DNA of 64,000 nt from an uncultured Kiloniellaceae bacterium (GCA_947493695.1 CANLSF010000005.1:124001-188000); one strand, 5' to 3'; numbered from the stretch's first letter, positions 8,113 through 18,186 are shown. Notes: generated from the sequence alone by a model not told the origin. Made by a program: numbers and translations.

Positions 8113-9183
8113 CTACACCCCGATATGCTTCAGAATAGCCTCGCCACAAATTTCCGTGTTCGCTGTCCCTCCGAGGTCCTTCGTCCGCGACGCCGGGTCC
8201 GACAAGACTGCCTCCATGGCCGTTTCCAGGGTCTGCGCCGCATCCCTCTCACCCAGGTGATCGAGCATCATGGCTGCGGTCCAGACTGCGGCAATGGGGT
8301 TAGCGATTCCCTGCCCCGCGATATCGGGTGCGGATCCATGGACCGGCTCAAACATGGAAGGATAGATCCCTTCCGGATTGATATTGGCTGCCGGGGCAAT
8401 TCCGATGGATCCGGCAACAGCCGGTCCCAGGTCGGAGAGAATATCTCCGAAAAGATTTGAACCAACCACCACATCGAACCAATCCGGATGCTGCACGAAA
8501 TGAGCTGTCAGGATGTCGATATGGAACTGGGCCGTGTCCACATCAGGGTATTTCTTCGCCATCTCGGCAAAACGCTCGTCCCAGAATGGCATGGTGTGCA
8601 CGATCCCGTTGGACTTGGTCGCAGAGGTCACATGCTTGCGCTTACGGTTCTGCGCCAGCTTGAAGGCGTAATCCATAATCCGGTCCGTACCGCGTCGGGT
8701 GAAGACCGCCTGCTGTGAGACCATCTCCTGATCCGTACCGCTATACATCCGTCCGCCAATCTCGGAGTACTCGCCCTCGACATTCTCGCGCACGACGATG
8801 AAATCGATGTCCTCCGGCCCGCGCCCGGCCAGCGGTGAGGTGACGCCCTTCAACAAACGCACCGGACGCACGTTGGCGTAGAGATCCAGTTCGCGGCGTA
8901 GAGGAATCAGCAGCCCCCAGAGTGAGACATGGTCGGCGACGCCGGGCCAGCCGACAGCGCCCAGATAAATCGCATCGAACGCCTTCATAGTTTCAACGCC
9001 ATCATCCGGCATCATCTTGCCCGTCTCGGCGTAGCGTTCGCAGGACCAGTCAAACGCCGTCCACTGGATGGAGAAGCCGTGCTTCGCAGCAGCGGCATCC
9101 GCCGCTCTCTGACCCACCGGAATGACTTCGGTCCCGATACCATCACCGGGAATTGATGCGATCTTATAGGGTGCTTTTGTCAC
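8113..9183 (-). CDS. ttuC: Tartrate dehydrogenase/decarboxylase (D-malate dehydrogenase family)
   Basis: The protein has 356 residues, full length for the isopropylmalate/isocitrate dehydrogenase superfamily. It has IPGDGIGTEV at the N-terminus, substrate arginines in LDLYANVRPVR, the VRENVEGEYS block, TSATKSNG, the metal-binding aspartates in GDILSDLG and the NAD loop EPVHGSAPDIAG. The ENVEGEYSEIGGR form is that of tartrate/D-malate dehydrogenases, which oxidise and often decarboxylate 2-hydroxy diacids with NAD and Mn/Mg. Its ATG overlaps the TGA of the dehalogenase gene upstream by 4 bp, so the two are translationally coupled. Confidence 0.85.
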   Translation of the reverse strand: MTKAPYKIASIPGDGIGTEVIPVGQRAADAAAAKHGFSIQWTAFDWSCERYAETGKMMPDDGVETMKAFDAIYLGAVGWPGVADHVSLWGLLIPLRRELDLYANVRPVRLLKGVTSPLAGRGPEDIDFIVVRENVEGEYSEIGGRMYSGTDQEMVSQQAVFTRRGTDRIMDYAFKLAQNRKRKHVTSATKSNGIVHTMPFWDERFAEMAKKYPDVDTAQFHIDILTAHFVQHPDWFDVVVGSNLFGDILSDLGPAVAGSIGIAPAANINPEGIYPSMFEPVHGSAPDIAGQGIANPIAAVWTAAMMLDHLGERDAAQTLETAMEAVLSDPASRTKDLGGTANTEICGEAILKHIGV

Positions 9184-10064
9184 AGACTTGAGTCCTCGGA
9201 AAAGAAGTCGATAAAGTTTTGTGCCACCAGACCAGGCAGCTCTTCAGCCAGATAGTGTCCACCCGGCAGCGCATGACCGCGCACATCCTCAGCACGCTGA
9301 CGCCAGAGCGCGAGACAGTCAAAATGCGCTTCAATAGCGCCGGTTTCGGCCCAGAGCGCCAGAAGTGGACAGGCGATCTTACGTTCGCCATCCGCATCGT
9401 CATGAGCAATATCAATCGTCGCAGCCGCGCGATAATCCTCGCAGGAAGCACGAACCACCTCTGGATCTGCGAAAGCCTCAAGGTACGCCTGCAGAGCATC
9501 TTCAGTAAAAGGAGTAAGCCCTGCCGAACCTGAACCGCATTTTTTAAGCCAGAAGGCCCTCGCGTCAGCTTCAATCATCTGCTCTGGGAAGGGTGCCTTC
9601 TGGATCAGAAAAAACCAGTGCCAATAGGCCCGTGCAAAGCCATCGCTCGTGTTGGCATACATCTCGCGGGTCGGTGCGATATCCAGGACTGCGAGGCGCG
9701 CAACACGCTCCGGCCAATCCAATGCCATACGATGGCCGACCCGCGCACCCCGGTCGTGGGCGCCGACAAGAAACCGCTCGAACCCGAGTTCCTGCATGAC
9801 CTTGACCATATCACCGGCCATGGCCCGCTTAGAGTAGGTGGCGTGATCCGCGACAGTGGGGGGCTTTGAAGAGCGGCCATAACCTCGCAGGTCAGCGGCA
9901 ACGACCGTAAAGTGTTCCGCCAGTATCGGCGCAACCTTGTGCCAGAGGACGTGGGTCTGAGGATAACCGTGCAGCAATAGAAGCGCCGGCCCCTGCCCGC
10001 CCGTCACGCCATGGATGGTTGCACCATCGCCTTCAATATCAAAAGAAGTAAATTTTTTGAACAT
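9180..10064 (-). CDS. Alpha/beta hydrolase of the haloacetate (fluoroacetate) dehalogenase type
   Basis: The protein has 294 residues. The nucleophile elbow is GAHDRGARV with Asp104 in place of the usual Ser, the acid is Asp128 (VLDIAPT), and the base is His270 (GGHYLAEE). The two arginines after the nucleophile and the H149/W150 and Y211 positions match the fluoride/carboxylate pocket known from fluoroacetate dehalogenase. The expected reaction is hydrolysis of haloacetate to glycolate and halide through an aspartyl ester. Some epoxide hydrolases share the Asp nucleophile, but the HDRGAR context favours a dehalogenase. It is first of a two-gene operon with the tartrate dehydrogenase. Confidence 0.8.
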   Translation of the reverse strand: MFKKFTSFDIEGDGATIHGVTGGQGPALLLLHGYPQTHVLWHKVAPILAEHFTVVAADLRGYGRSSKPPTVADHATYSKRAMAGDMVKVMQELGFERFLVGAHDRGARVGHRMALDWPERVARLAVLDIAPTREMYANTSDGFARAYWHWFFLIQKAPFPEQMIEADARAFWLKKCGSGSAGLTPFTEDALQAYLEAFADPEVVRASCEDYRAAATIDIAHDDADGERKIACPLLALWAETGAIEAHFDCLALWRQRAEDVRGHALPGGHYLAEELPGLVAQNFIDFFSEDSSL

Positions 10065-10130
10065 GCATTGTTGTTAAGTCACCGAGGCGCCTAGGTCCAA
10101 CCTTACTTGCTGAATTCCACATACCTGAAC

Positions 10131-10730
10131 TCATATGAAGAGCATCCCCGCAAAGACAATAAGCAGAGCGCCCATGCCACGGTCAAACCAACGTTTACGG
10201 GTTCCCACAGCAAGCAAACGAGTTAAGCCGATCCCCATGAAGGCCCAGATCAAAAGGCAAGCAGTGGGGATTACAAAAAACATGAGCATCAATGCAAAGT
10301 GATCCACCACCGCAGGAAGTTGCCTGGCGTGCGCGGCAGTGGCGGTCAGCACCAGGACCCAGCTTTTCGGATTGAGGAACTGAAAAAGAACGAGCCCACC
10401 AAATGAGGTAAAAGCTGCATTTAGGGAGTCCGTACCCTCTTCCAACATAGAGAAGCTGAGCCAGATCACCTGTAGACCGAGCCACAGGAGATACCCCGCG
10501 CCGGCAATGGTAAAAAGCAGCTGCAAACGAGGTTCCTGCGCAATCAGCACACCGACACCAAGCCACACGACAAGCAGAAGAAGTTGAGTGCCTGTCACCA
10601 CACCGGCAATAGCAGGCGCCGCCGCCCGCCATCCGCCGTGCAGAGCCTGCTTCAGAACAATGAAATTGTTGGGGCCGGGCGTAATTACGGCAACAGTGAT
10701 CAAACCGGCAACAGCAAGCTGAACCTCCAT
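10131..10730 (-). CDS. LysE/RhtB-family amino acid exporter
   Basis: The protein has 199 residues with about six transmembrane segments. The family signature ITPGPNNF lies near residue 15, and PK-W near residue 125 in FLNPKSWVL. These inner-membrane proteins export amino acids or related small molecules, and the substrate is not predictable here. The ATG at 10730 gives the normal LysE N-terminus and lies 4 bp after the stop of the glutathionyl-hydroquinone reductase gene, so the two form an operon. Confidence 0.88.
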   Translation of the reverse strand: MEVQLAVAGLITVAVITPGPNNFIVLKQALHGGWRAAAPAIAGVVTGTQLLLLVVWLGVGVLIAQEPRLQLLFTIAGAGYLLWLGLQVIWLSFSMLEEGTDSLNAAFTSFGGLVLFQFLNPKSWVLVLTATAAHARQLPAVVDHFALMLMFFVIPTACLLIWAFMGIGLTRLLAVGTRKRWFDRGMGALLIVFAGMLFI

Positions 10731-10734
10731 CCCC

Positions 10735-11766
10735 TTACGCCTCGCCGATATGCAGCAACCGGACAGGATCGATGCTGAATATCTCCTCATTGCGAGACGT
10801 GACACAAGCGGATGACAAGGCATCACGTCCATGAGGCTCCAACCAGTCAATCTCCGGCGCGACGGGGATGATCCCATAGGGATTCCCGTCCCCGTCGTTC
10901 AGAAAATAGCCTGACCGGATCGCCTGGAAATCTGTCGTCTCCTCGACACCCCGCCAACTGTATAGATCGCGAGTATAGGCCCAGAGATTGGGATAGTCGG
11001 TCAAGCGTTTGCGGCTGCACCTGAAGTAACCGTGATAGACACTATCGAACCTCAAAAGGCTGGGCAGCAGGCGCAGGTCTGCCTCCGTCAACAGCGCCCC
11101 GAAAAGATAACGCTGCCTGGAGAGACGAAGCTCCAGCTCCTCAAGCATTGAGAAAACCTCCTCGACCGCCACTTCGTAGACATCCTGCCTCCGCGCCAGT
11201 CCGGCCCTATAAACAGCATTGCAGAGTTCACTATGGATCCGCTGGCTGAAATCATCGATTTCCTGCGCCAGCTTACGTGGCAGCAAGGTGAAATCGGGCG
11301 CTCCCTCAAGTGCCGGAACCAAGTCCAGAAGCCGAATGATCCTGGCGGACTCATTGCTCAGAATACGCTGGCTGGCGCTATCCCAAAGCACAGGCACAGT
11401 TACGCGACCCGTATAGCGTGGGTCGGCGAGACTGTAGAGCTCATGCATGTTAACGATCCCCTGCCCGCTGCCCGGAACTTCCCAGGCTGCTCCACCGTTT
11501 ACGGCATAACCTTCAAGTCGCGGGCCGTGGGCGATCTGCAGGGGCAGTACTTCCTCCAGGCGCTTGAGTGCCCGTACCAGCAGGGTCCGCTGCGACCAGG
11601 GGCAACTCTGGGATGCGATCAGATGATATCGCCCAGGCTCCGTTCGGATCGAAGCGGCGAGTTCGGCATCGAGCGGATGGTCGAACACACTCGCTTGTCG
11701 TTTAAAATCTCCATCCTGATAGATCCGATCTTCCTGAACCCACTGGCCGTCGATCAGCATTCCCAT
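10735..11766 (-). CDS. yqjG: Glutathionyl-hydroquinone reductase (Xi-class glutathione transferase)
   Basis: The protein has 343 residues. The Xi-class active site SQSCPWSQR holds the catalytic Cys55, the thioredoxin-like domain covers residues ~45-160, and the all-helical domain follows with Y-D-LYSWRGVEET near residue 280. These cytoplasmic enzymes reduce glutathionyl-hydroquinones to hydroquinones with release of GSSG. It is followed 4 bp later by a LysE exporter. It is divergent from a LysR regulator at 11868 that probably controls it. Confidence 0.9.
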   Translation of the reverse strand: MGMLIDGQWVQEDRIYQDGDFKRQASVFDHPLDAELAASIRTEPGRYHLIASQSCPWSQRTLLVRALKRLEEVLPLQIAHGPRLEGYAVNGGAAWEVPGSGQGIVNMHELYSLADPRYTGRVTVPVLWDSASQRILSNESARIIRLLDLVPALEGAPDFTLLPRKLAQEIDDFSQRIHSELCNAVYRAGLARRQDVYEVAVEEVFSMLEELELRLSRQRYLFGALLTEADLRLLPSLLRFDSVYHGYFRCSRKRLTDYPNLWAYTRDLYSWRGVEETTDFQAIRSGYFLNDGDGNPYGIIPVAPEIDWLEPHGRDALSSACVTSRNEEIFSIDPVRLLHIGEA

Positions 11767-11867
11767 TTCTTCGCTCCTTCCATTCCCGGGTGATGAGGCG
11801 AAGGTTAGAGATCTTCTTTCAAATTGACTGTTCGCAAATTATCTTATTTTGGTCTAATATTTCGACC

Positions 11868-12776
11868 ATGAAAGACTTACCTTTAAATGCGCTCAGGGCC
11901 TTCGCGGTCGTTTACGAGACCGGCGGAGTCCGCCCCGCCGCGCGGTTGCTTGAAATCGCACACTCTTCGGTAAGCCGCCACCTGAACGAACTCGAAGCCT
12001 GGTTGGGTGTCGAGCTTCTTGATAAAACCAATGGGCAGCGACGGATCGCCTTTACCTCGGCGGGCGAGGCTCTGGGAAGTGCCTCTCTCTCCAGCCTCCA
12101 AGAGTTGAGCGCAGCGGTCGCTGCCTTGCGCGAGCAACGCCGGGGCAATGGGATCACCATCGAGACCACTCCCTCCATTGCCGCCAGATGGCTGCTTCCC
12201 CGCCTCCCGGCGCTTGAGGCTGCACATGCCTGGATCGAGGTTTCCGTCGTTGTCGAACAAAAGCTGACCAACCTGACCAGCGGCGCCGTGGACTTCTCCA
12301 TTCGAATGGGAAAAGGGCCCTGGCGGGATTTTCACTGTGAGCCGCTAATGGACGACGTGCTCTATCCGGTGGTCGGTCGAGATCTCTGGGACAAGCACGC
12401 AAAAGCACTCGCGGATGGAAAGGCCGGCAACATTCGCCTTATTCATGATCGCGACCCTCATGCAGCCTGGCAGATCTGGCAGGATCGATATCCACTGAAG
12501 AATATCAATCTGCGCGCCGGTCCACGCTTCGCCTCCTCGGATCTGGTGCTGCGGGCCGCCGGACAGAACCAGGGAATGGCGCTCGCCCGAGACCGTTTAG
12601 CCCGCGACGACATCGCCTCCGGCGCACTGATACGTCCCTTTGAAGAGAATTGCATCGAGCTTCCCGACGCATACTGGATTCTTCGCGCCCCGCATGCAGC
12701 AGAGCGCGTGGCCGTGACAACCGCGATTGAGTGGCTAAAAGAGGAAGCCGCTGCTCAAGTTATCCAGTCTACGTGA
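11868..12776 (+). CDS. LysR-family regulator (GcvA-like)
   Basis: The protein has 302 residues. The N-terminal winged helix-turn-helix reads PLNALRAFAVVYETGG then the recognition helix SSVSRHLNELE; the substrate-binding domain runs from ~90 to the end (TTPSIAARWLLPRLP). The PLNALRAF start is typical of the GcvA subgroup. The ATG at 11868 starts this conserved sequence directly, although no strong ribosome-binding site is seen. It is divergent from yqjG. Its last 8 bases overlap the convergent cupin gene. Confidence 0.88.
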   Translation: MKDLPLNALRAFAVVYETGGVRPAARLLEIAHSSVSRHLNELEAWLGVELLDKTNGQRRIAFTSAGEALGSASLSSLQELSAAVAALREQRRGNGITIETTPSIAARWLLPRLPALEAAHAWIEVSVVVEQKLTNLTSGAVDFSIRMGKGPWRDFHCEPLMDDVLYPVVGRDLWDKHAKALADGKAGNIRLIHDRDPHAAWQIWQDRYPLKNINLRAGPRFASSDLVLRAAGQNQGMALARDRLARDDIASGALIRPFEENCIELPDAYWILRAPHAAERVAVTTAIEWLKEEAAAQVIQST

Positions 12777-13098
12777 TTGGAACAAAGTCATAGGTGCCGA
12801 CGCCCTGAATAATCACAAAGCGACAGGCGCCGCCACCCGCTCCACTCACGCGATGGGCTGTGCGCGCCGGAACTTCACAGCGTTCACCAGCCGCAAGCAA
12901 ATAGTCATGGTGTGGCGCTCTGGTCTCAACGCGCATCGGGCCATCCAGGCAGACAAAGCTGTCGGTTATCCCGTTATGATAATGCCAGGGAACCTCTTCG
13001 CCTTCAGCCAGAGTCAGAATTTGAACCCGTAACTCCGGCGTTTCGGCAATCATCTGCCGCCCTTCGATCCGATAGGACGAACTTTTCGATCCACTCAT
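12769..13098 (-). CDS. Small cupin-domain protein
   Basis: The protein has 109 residues, a single cupin_2 barrel. Motif 1 reads PWHYHNGITDSFVCLDG (two His, one Glu replaced by Asp/Ser region), and motif 2 reads P-R-AHRVSGAG with one His. A metal site built from HYH and AH is plausible. The ATG at 13098 has GGAGG ten bases upstream. The substrate is unknown. The short form is common for small-molecule isomerase or dioxygenase relatives and for sensors. Confidence 0.75.
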   Translation of the reverse strand: MSGSKSSSYRIEGRQMIAETPELRVQILTLAEGEEVPWHYHNGITDSFVCLDGPMRVETRAPHHDYLLAAGERCEVPARTAHRVSGAGGGACRFVIIQGVGTYDFVPIT

Positions 13099-13225
13099 GG
13101 GTAGGATGCCTCCTGGATTGAGCCGCGCGGGCATCCTATCAGAGCAACCTCCAATGCACATCAGCATTGGAGGCCGTAATTTGAACGGAAGTCCGTTCCT
13201 TGACGACAGAAAGCGTCAGTTTGGT

Positions 13226-14152
13226 CTACTTCCAGTCTTTTGGAAGAGCCCCAATCTCCATAAGCAAATCCTCAGCCATATCGCGCCTGAACGTCCGGAT
13301 CTCTTTAAAGTTCTCCCCACGCGCGTAGAGAGTGTAAACCAACGGAGCCTGATCCGGCCGATCAACCCATCCTGCGAACCAGCCTTCAAAATCACCCTGA
13401 AAGTTGCTCAGATCGACTGGCCCGGCACCCGTCTTGCCATGAAGAACGATGCCGTCTTTGGCATTTGTGATAGACGCTTCCTTGAGCGCGTCGATACTGC
13501 GTTCAGAGATCTCAAGCTTTCCAGCTAAGAGCGTGCTCAAAAAGTTGACCTGTTCGATCGGCGAAATATGGAGCGGCTCACCAAGCCAGAATTCATCCAA
13601 CTCACCCGAAACCTGACTGTTGCCATAGCGAAAACCGGCAAGATCCTTGCGGTAGCGCTCAAAGCCGACTTCCAGCGCAATCTCCTTGAAATACCACACG
13701 ACCGAGTGCTTGAAAGCGGAACGGAGCGTGTGATCCTCGCGCCAGGCCTTCGGCCAGTAATCCCGTGGAGGGTGCTTGTCTTGGTCCCAAGCCTTTTTGT
13801 GATCCAGGTTCTCGGCAACACCGCTCTCCAACGCAATCAGCAGGTTCGGAATCTTGAATGTGGACCAGGGCGAGTGGCGGTCATGGATTCTGTCGCGCTG
13901 AACGACGTAGGCCTGACCATTCGCCTGATCCTGTGCAAAAAAGACAACATCGCGATTGCCGATCTTTTCGTTCAGGGAACTGGTATCAATATCGATATAT
14001 TTCGGCGTGACAATCGCGGACCATGCATCAGGCGCGATTGCAAGCGAAGTACCTGCGGCCAGACCGGCCAAACCTGCCTGCCGCAAAAAAGCACGGCGGG
14101 ACTTCTCACAGCGTCGAACGGCAACACCCTTGGCGTTCTCCGGTTCTCTCAT
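13226..14152 (-). CDS. Class D (OXA-type) beta-lactamase with a Tat signal peptide
   Basis: The protein has 308 residues. All four class D motifs are present in order: S97-T-F-K (nucleophile Ser and carboxylated Lys), S150-V-V, Y176-G-N and K240-T-G. SVVWYFKE after the second motif is as in OXA enzymes. The N-terminus has SRRAFLRQ followed by a hydrophobic, Ala/Gly-rich stretch, a twin-arginine signal, so the folded enzyme goes to the periplasm. Sec signals are more usual for OXA enzymes. The ATG at 14152 has GAAGG nine bases upstream. The role may be housekeeping peptidoglycan-related or intrinsic beta-lactam resistance. Confidence 0.88.
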   Translation of the reverse strand: MREPENAKGVAVRRCEKSRRAFLRQAGLAGLAAGTSLAIAPDAWSAIVTPKYIDIDTSSLNEKIGNRDVVFFAQDQANGQAYVVQRDRIHDRHSPWSTFKIPNLLIALESGVAENLDHKKAWDQDKHPPRDYWPKAWREDHTLRSAFKHSVVWYFKEIALEVGFERYRKDLAGFRYGNSQVSGELDEFWLGEPLHISPIEQVNFLSTLLAGKLEISERSIDALKEASITNAKDGIVLHGKTGAGPVDLSNFQGDFEGWFAGWVDRPDQAPLVYTLYARGENFKEIRTFRRDMAEDLLMEIGALPKDWK

Positions 14153-14279
14153 CGTTAGCACCCTTCACTCAATAATTTTTCAGCTTCGTTCGTGCCTACT
14201 CAAAGCAGTAATTCGTGACGAAACTATGGCGTTTCAAGATGAGCGTTGGGAGCTGCGGCAAGTTGTTGCAGTTTATGGA

Positions 14280-14870
14280 TTATTGCCAGCCTGGAACCTG
14301 TGACATATCCGGCAAACGATGGGCGATTCCCTTGTGGCAATCGATACAGGTTTTCTCCCCCGTGAAGAGAAAACGCTCGTGCGATTCTGCGGCGCGGACG
14401 CTTTGGCGTGTGATGTCCATGGACTCGTCACTATGGCAGTTCCGACATTCCAGTGAATCGTTCGCCTTCAAGCGGGTCCATTCGTGAATTGCCAGATCGA
14501 TCCGCTTCTCCTCAAACTTCTCGCGCGTATCGATAGTGCCGAAAAGATGCCCCCAGACCTCCTTGCTCGCCTGCATCTTGCGGGCAATTTTCCGGGTCCA
14601 TTCATGCGGCACATGGCAATCCGGACAGGTCGCACGCACGCCGGAACGGTTCGTAAAGTGGATGGTGGTCTGGAGCTCGACAAAAACGTTGTCGCGCATC
14701 TCGTGGCAGCTGGTGCAGAAAGCTTCTGTATTGGTCACTTCCAGCGCCGTGTTGAAGCCACCCCAGAAAATAATGCCCGCAACAAAGCCGCCGATCGTGA
14801 GAACACCGAGACTGATACTGGTGCTCGGCCTGACCAGAGCCTGCCAGTATCTACGGAGAAAATTCAGCAT
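14280..14870 (-). CDS. napC: NapC tetraheme cytochrome c (quinol oxidase for Nap)
   Basis: The protein has 196 residues with one N-terminal membrane anchor (residues 20-40) and four heme motifs: CTSCH, CPDCH, CRNCH and CIDCH. It belongs to the NapC/NirT family, which oxidises quinol at the membrane and passes electrons to NapB and NapA in the periplasm. It is the last gene of napEFDABC, 21 bp after napB. Confidence 0.95.
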   Translation of the reverse strand: MLNFLRRYWQALVRPSTSISLGVLTIGGFVAGIIFWGGFNTALEVTNTEAFCTSCHEMRDNVFVELQTTIHFTNRSGVRATCPDCHVPHEWTRKIARKMQASKEVWGHLFGTIDTREKFEEKRIDLAIHEWTRLKANDSLECRNCHSDESMDITRQSVRAAESHERFLFTGEKTCIDCHKGIAHRLPDMSQVPGWQ

Positions 14871-14891
14871 CTGCCTGCCTTTCCGGCTTGG

Positions 14892-15380
14892 TTACTGTTG
14901 TTTCGCCCGTTCGAGCAGCAAGGTGTCCACGTCAATGAAACTATTCTCGACCAGCGGCTTCACCTCGCGTTGCGATACATGACACTGACTGCAGAAGTAG
15001 CGGCGCGGCGAGACTGAGGCGCGAAACTGGCCGTCACGGTCCATGAAATGAGTGATCGAGACCATTGGCGCCTGACTCTCTCCGGTGCGCGAACGCGCAT
15101 GACACGACAGGCACTTGTTGCTGTTCAGATCGACAATGTAGCCGTCCGTTTTATGGGGGATGACAGGCGGTTGCTCCGGATAGTTTCGAACTTCCCGAAT
15201 ATCATTATTGTTGAAGGGCATCATCCGTGGCGCCTCTTCCTGTTCGATCAAAGGCGCCGGGCCACGCAAGGTCGCGATATTGTCCGCCGCGACCCGGTCC
15301 AAACCAAAAAACAGTAACGCAATTGCAACGAAGAATGAGAATGCGATCGAGTGCCTGAGCATCTGTCTTGTCCTTCTCAT
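14892..15380 (-). CDS. napB: NapB diheme cytochrome c, small subunit of periplasmic nitrate reductase
   Basis: The protein has 162 residues with a signal peptide (to about residue 32, DRVAA) and two heme motifs, CLSCH and CSQCH. The IPHKTDGYIVDLN stretch and the FMDRDG stretch near residue 110 are NapB features; a His of each supplies a distal heme ligand. The ATG at 15380 lies 5 bp after the napA stop; an upstream in-frame start inside napA is less likely. Confidence 0.93.
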   Translation of the reverse strand: MRRTRQMLRHSIAFSFFVAIALLFFGLDRVAADNIATLRGPAPLIEQEEAPRMMPFNNNDIREVRNYPEQPPVIPHKTDGYIVDLNSNKCLSCHARSRTGESQAPMVSITHFMDRDGQFRASVSPRRYFCSQCHVSQREVKPLVENSFIDVDTLLLERAKQQ

Positions 15381-15385
15381 GGTGA

Positions 15386-17893
15386 TCACACCTTCGCCAA
15401 CTTGACAGCACATTTTTTGAAGTCAGTCTGTTTCGAAATCGGATCGGTGGCGTCCAGTGTGACCTTATTGATCAACTGGCTGGCATCGAACCAGGGCACG
15501 AAGATCAGGCCTTGCGGCGGTTTGTTCCGACCGCGCGTCTCCACGCGGGTCTGAATTTCACCGCGGCGTGAGATGACACGAACCTCATCGCCTCTGCGCA
15601 ATCCTTGCGCTTTGGCATCCTCAGGATGGATAAAGCAAACAGCGTCCGGGAAAGACTTGTAGAGCTCAGGCACACGCTGGGTCATGCTGCCGGAATGCCA
15701 GTGCTCCAGGACGCGTCCGGTGCAAAGCCAGAATGCGTATTCGTCGTCCGGCGCTTCTGCAGCCGGTTCGTAAGGCAGGGCGAAAATACGCGCCTTGCCG
15801 TCCTTGTGACCGTAGAACTCCAGTCCACTGCCGGCTTTGACATAGGGGTCCGAGCCTTCACGGAATCGCCACTTGGTCTCTTTGCCGTCAACAACCGGCC
15901 ATCGCAGCCCACGTACCTCATGATAAACGTCGAAGGGTGCGAGATCGTGCGCATGCCCGCGACCGAAGGCGGCGTATTCCTCGAAGAGTCCTTTTTGAAG
16001 ATAGAAACCAAAGTCATCTGCCTCATGGTTGGCGTAACCCTCGGCAATGTCAGAGGTTGGAAAAGCATCGACCTGCCCGTTGCGGTAAAGCACATCGTAG
16101 AGTGTCTTGCCACGATACTCCGGCTTCTTCGCAATCAAGTCTTCAGACCATACCTCCTCCACTTTGAAGCGCTTGGAAAACTCGACCAATTGCCAGAGAT
16201 CGGATTTCGCCTCGCCAGGTGCCGGCACCAGCTCGTGCCACATCTGGGTGCGCCGTTCCGCATTCCCGTAAGCGCCCTCTTTTTCCACCCACATGGCCGT
16301 CGGCAGGATCAGATCCGCTGCCTGCGCGGTTACGGTCGGATAGGCGTCGGAGACCACGATGAAGTTATCCGGATTGCGGTAGCCCGGATAGGTTTCCTCA
16401 TTCATGTTGGGCGCGGCCTGCAGGTTGTTGTTCACCTGGATCCAGTAGGCATTCAGCTTGCCGTCTTTGAGCATCCGGTTTTGAAGCACGGCATGATAAC
16501 CTGGTTTTGGCGGAATCGTTCCTTCCGGCAGCTTCCAGATCTTCTCTGCGATGTCCCGGTGTTCCTTTTTGGCGACCAGCATGTCTGCGGGCAGACGGTG
16601 CGAAAAGGTCCCGACCTCACGCGCCGTCCCGCAGGCCGAGGGCTGGCCGGTCAGTGAGAAAGGCGAGTTACCGGCCTCGGAAATTTTGCCCACCAGCAAA
16701 TGAATGTTGTAGATCAGGTTGTTGCACCAGACACCACGGGTGTGCTGGTTGAATCCCATGGTCCAGAAGGAGGTCACCTTCCTGTTCGGATCCGCGTAAA
16801 GTTCGGCAAGAGCCTCCAGGCGGTTCTTCGGCACGCCGGAAAGCTCATGGACACTTTCGAGCGTATAGTCCTTTACGAAGTTTGCGAATTCCTCAAAACT
16901 CATTTCTGTCGAACCGCCCGCCTTAAGCCGGTTCTTCGCATCCTTTTCACGGGGGTGCTCGGGCCGAAGGCCGTAACCGATATCGTCATTGCCGCGCCGG
17001 AAATTGACGTGCTTTGAAACGAAGTCCTTATTCACCTTGTCATTCTGGATGATGTAATTGGCGATGTAATTCAGGATCGCCAGATCGGTCTGCGGCGTGA
17101 AGACCATCTTGATATCGGCCAGATCGAAACAGCGGTGTTCGTAGGTCGAGAGCACCGCGACCTTCACATGCGGCGCGCTCAAACGCCGGTCGGTCAGTCT
17201 GGTCCAGAGGATCGGATGCATCTCGGCCATGTTCGAGCCCCAGAGCACGAAGGCGTCCGCAGCCTCCAGGTCGTCGTAACACCCCATGGGCTCGTCAATC
17301 CCAAAGGTGCGCATGAAGCCGCCGACCGCCGAGGCCATGCAGTGACGCGCGTTGGGATCAATGTTGTTTGAACGGAATCCGGCTTTCATCAGTTTCGAGG
17401 CCGCATAGCCTTCCCAGACTGTCCACTGCCCGGATCCGAACATCCCCACCGACGTCGGCCCTTTCTCGTTCAGGGCTTTTTTGAATTTCTCGGCCATGGT
17501 GTCGAAAGCTTCATCCCACGACACCGGCGTAAACTCTCCCTCTTTGTCGTATACGCCGTTGGTCTTGCGCAGTAAGGGCTGGGTCAGCCGGTCTTCCCCG
17601 TAAAGGATCTTCGACAGGAAATAGCCTTTCACGCAGTTCAGACCTTTGTTGACTTCCGAGAGAATGTCACCGTGAGTCGCGACCACCCGTTCATCCTTGG
17701 TCGCGACCATGACGCTGCAGCCGGTGCCGCAGAAACGACAAGCGGCCTTAGACCACTTCAGCTCGGTCTCCTTGCTCTCTGTCACCAGATTGGCTGCAGA
17801 CGCCGGTCCGGAAATACCAGCCGCTGCTGCCGCAAGCGTGGCGGCTTTGATTTTGATTGCATCGCGCCGTGAGATTTCAGTTTTACCGGTCAT
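15386..17893 (-). CDS. napA: NapA, catalytic subunit of periplasmic nitrate reductase
   Basis: The protein has 835 residues, full length. A Tat signal ([12 protein letters not shown]) spans residues 1-33. The [4Fe-4S] ligands are Cys52, Cys55, Cys59 and Cys87 (CRFCGTGC ... CVKG). The molybdenum ligand Cys lies in [10 protein letters not shown] near residue 185. The bis-MGD domains continue to the C-terminus ([16 protein letters not shown]). It reduces nitrate to nitrite in the periplasm with electrons from NapB/NapC. AAGGAT lies eight bases before the ATG. NapD, needed for its maturation, is encoded just upstream. Confidence 0.97.
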   Translation of the reverse strand: MTGKTEISRRDAIKIKAATLAAAAAGISGPASAANLVTESKETELKWSKAACRFCGTGCSVMVATKDERVVATHGDILSEVNKGLNCVKGYFLSKILYGEDRLTQPLLRKTNGVYDKEGEFTPVSWDEAFDTMAEKFKKALNEKGPTSVGMFGSGQWTVWEGYAASKLMKAGFRSNNIDPNARHCMASAVGGFMRTFGIDEPMGCYDDLEAADAFVLWGSNMAEMHPILWTRLTDRRLSAPHVKVAVLSTYEHRCFDLADIKMVFTPQTDLAILNYIANYIIQNDKVNKDFVSKHVNFRRGNDDIGYGLRPEHPREKDAKNRLKAGGSTEMSFEEFANFVKDYTLESVHELSGVPKNRLEALAELYADPNRKVTSFWTMGFNQHTRGVWCNNLIYNIHLLVGKISEAGNSPFSLTGQPSACGTAREVGTFSHRLPADMLVAKKEHRDIAEKIWKLPEGTIPPKPGYHAVLQNRMLKDGKLNAYWIQVNNNLQAAPNMNEETYPGYRNPDNFIVVSDAYPTVTAQAADLILPTAMWVEKEGAYGNAERRTQMWHELVPAPGEAKSDLWQLVEFSKRFKVEEVWSEDLIAKKPEYRGKTLYDVLYRNGQVDAFPTSDIAEGYANHEADDFGFYLQKGLFEEYAAFGRGHAHDLAPFDVYHEVRGLRWPVVDGKETKWRFREGSDPYVKAGSGLEFYGHKDGKARIFALPYEPAAEAPDDEYAFWLCTGRVLEHWHSGSMTQRVPELYKSFPDAVCFIHPEDAKAQGLRRGDEVRVISRRGEIQTRVETRGRNKPPQGLIFVPWFDASQLINKVTLDATDPISKQTDFKKCAVKLAKV

Positions 17894-17904
17894 TTTTTAA
17901 ATCC

Positions 17905-18186
17905 TTAGCACTGCAGAACCAGGGCATCTCTCGAAGCATCAGAGGCTTCTTCAACGTGATGAAAAACCAGCGACGCACTCAATACACCGGCCATTTTCTG
18001 AATTTGATCCATTCGCTCGGAAAGCGCGGCCGTGCTCTCAACGTCCAGAACAACGACGAGTTTACCGAGTTCACTCTGCGCATGAACTTCAGCGCCCGGC
18101 AGCGCGGCGATGGCCCCTGAGATCATCAGGAGGGAGCTCGGACGCGCCTGAACGACCAGACTGGAAATGTGGAGTTCGTTACCCAT
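17905..18186 (-). CDS. napD: NapD chaperone for NapA
   Basis: The protein has 93 residues with the ferredoxin-like NapD fold: HISSLVVQARP at the start, GAEVHA in the middle and a GV-SASLVFHHVE strand near the end. NapD binds the NapA Tat signal peptide and blocks export until the cofactor is inserted. The ATG at 18186 overlaps the napF end by 8 bp, and napA starts 11 bp after its stop. Confidence 0.93.
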   Translation of the reverse strand: MGNELHISSLVVQARPSSLLMISGAIAALPGAEVHAQSELGKLVVVLDVESTAALSERMDQIQKMAGVLSASLVFHHVEEASDASRDALVLQC

